Assembly (NCBI GenBank): GCA_030068145.1
Contig: JAPJBO010000078.1
Location: 248,001-312,000 of the forward strand
Length of the DNA: 64,000 bases
Reading direction: 5' to 3'
Source: Diplonema papillatum
Lineage: Eukaryota > Euglenozoa > Diplonemea > Diplonemida > Diplonemidae
Under the pieces are notes generated by a model. It had not been told where the DNA came from, made no database searches, and saw only the letters and a program-made list of their open reading frames with translations. A program made the position numbers and the translations under genes. Positions 63,120-64,000 of this stretch are shown here, piece after piece (within the stretch, counting starts at the first letter, position 1; the number at the start of each line of letters is the position of its first letter).

Positions 63120-64000
63120 GGTCGTCAAAGAAACAACCGCACCCGCACAGCCCTTACTTGCTCGAAGAGGACCCATGTTACAACGGTTGCCCGGAGACTC
63201 GTAAACCCCCGAAATCTCAAGCGAATTTTTTTAACTCTGAAACGCACACCTCATCAGCTGTCCCGTCCTTGCCGGACTGAGAGTGGAGGCACCCCATTCG
63301 GCGGTGCCAGGGCGGGCGGTGAGCGTAGGTATCGTGCCGATACCGGAATGGGAGAATGCGTGAGGTGACCGCGGGTGTCCCGGGAGATGCGGAGCAGTCC
63401 GGCGAAGCGCGCGAGCGGAGCAGGACCGAGGGGCGGGGGCGTGGGGGGGCCTGTGCCGCGGGGCCGGGACGGCCCCCGCGCTACAAATCCTGCAGAACTC
63501 GACTCGTTATTCCTTGAGTGAAGCAGACTTGTTGGCGCACCTTTCCGGTGCTGTTTGTTTTTCCCTTCGCCGGGGCGCTGATTCGTTCAGCCGGCCGCCC
63601 CCCCCACCCTGTCGCCTGGGATCAAGATCAAGGTGCAGGATGAGACACGCCGCCTCCCTGGTCGCTCGGTGGTTCCTCTCCCCCCTTGTGGCTACTTTTA
63701 GTGTACAGTGGGCAGGGGGGTGGGATTTTCGGGTTTCCGGCGAAATTCGCTCAGTCAGTTGCTTTTGAAGGTGTTCTATTTCGGTTTCTCTTCCCCGCTC
63801 TCGTGGAGATGTGTGGGCGGATGTTCCTCTTTCGTTCTGGGATTCGTTGCTGTGGATACTCTTGTCTTTCGATGACACCACGTACAGCCGTGATGTCTGA
63901 CCGCGCGACCGTGCCAGACTCCAATAAACCCCTTTTAGACCGAATAGCTGAATGGGGTAAACCCTGGGACACCCAAGAATGGTCTGGGTGTCACGACACA
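63120..64000. other. No supported gene at the right end
   Basis: GC-rich, with G runs near 63430-63460 and a C run at 63600. Nothing recognised. Confidence 0.5.

Overview
The window looks like repeat-rich nuclear DNA of a unicellular eukaryote. Evidence: a recognisable spliced host gene with GT-AG introns (a p47/NSFL1C-type UBX protein), many dispersed repeat families, retrotransposon and transposon remains, minisatellites and long homopolymer runs, and no operon-like packing. The WRKY19-like cysteine/histidine fingers, the style of the non-LTR elements and a Penelope-like element with an N-terminal GIY-YIG domain would fit an alveolate (chromerid or dinoflagellate-like) or another alga-related protist, but the species cannot be fixed from sequence alone.

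Layout. 1-8.5 kb: dispersed repeats, a large head-to-head minisatellite (2.27-3.25 kb), a non-LTR reverse transcriptase fragment and three tandem copies of a WRKY19-like finger gene (4.5-6.4 kb), and a 31-bp minisatellite (6.6-6.8 kb). 8.59-10.93 kb: host p47-like gene on the minus strand, whose last intron (about 1.35 kb) is full of repeats. 12.6-15.3 kb: minisatellites and a 1.6-kb foldback element with a coding-like spacer. 15.4-19.4 kb: decayed hAT transposase interrupted by an in-frame 57-bp minisatellite. 23.2-25.6 kb: element with inverted ends built from ACTAGT subrepeats that carries a captured EF-hand exon. 26.27-35.66 kb: an apparently whole Penelope-like retroelement. 39.6-42.8 kb: terminal-inverted-repeat element with a second element nested in it. 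44.5 kb: broken ABCG transporter exon. 50-57 kb and 58.8-60.6 kb: candidate host exons and three copies of an unrecognised gene family with a Cys/His-rich zinc-binding region. 61.8-62.5 kb: polyglutamine gene.

The most remarkable object is the Penelope-like element. Its single 2177-codon reading frame joins a tyrosine/proline repeat region, a GIY-YIG endonuclease, a Penelope-type reverse transcriptase, a ubiquitin-specific-protease (USP) domain with its catalytic residues and zinc-finger cysteines in place, and two C-terminal C2HC/C2H2-like zinc fingers. It lies between two apparently identical 441-bp direct repeats, which suggests a young insertion. Each repeat contains a structured stretch with hammerhead-ribozyme-like words. 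Shorter, older copies of the same repeat lie at 19.9 kb and 37.4 kb. I know of no described retroelement of this class with a deubiquitinase domain.
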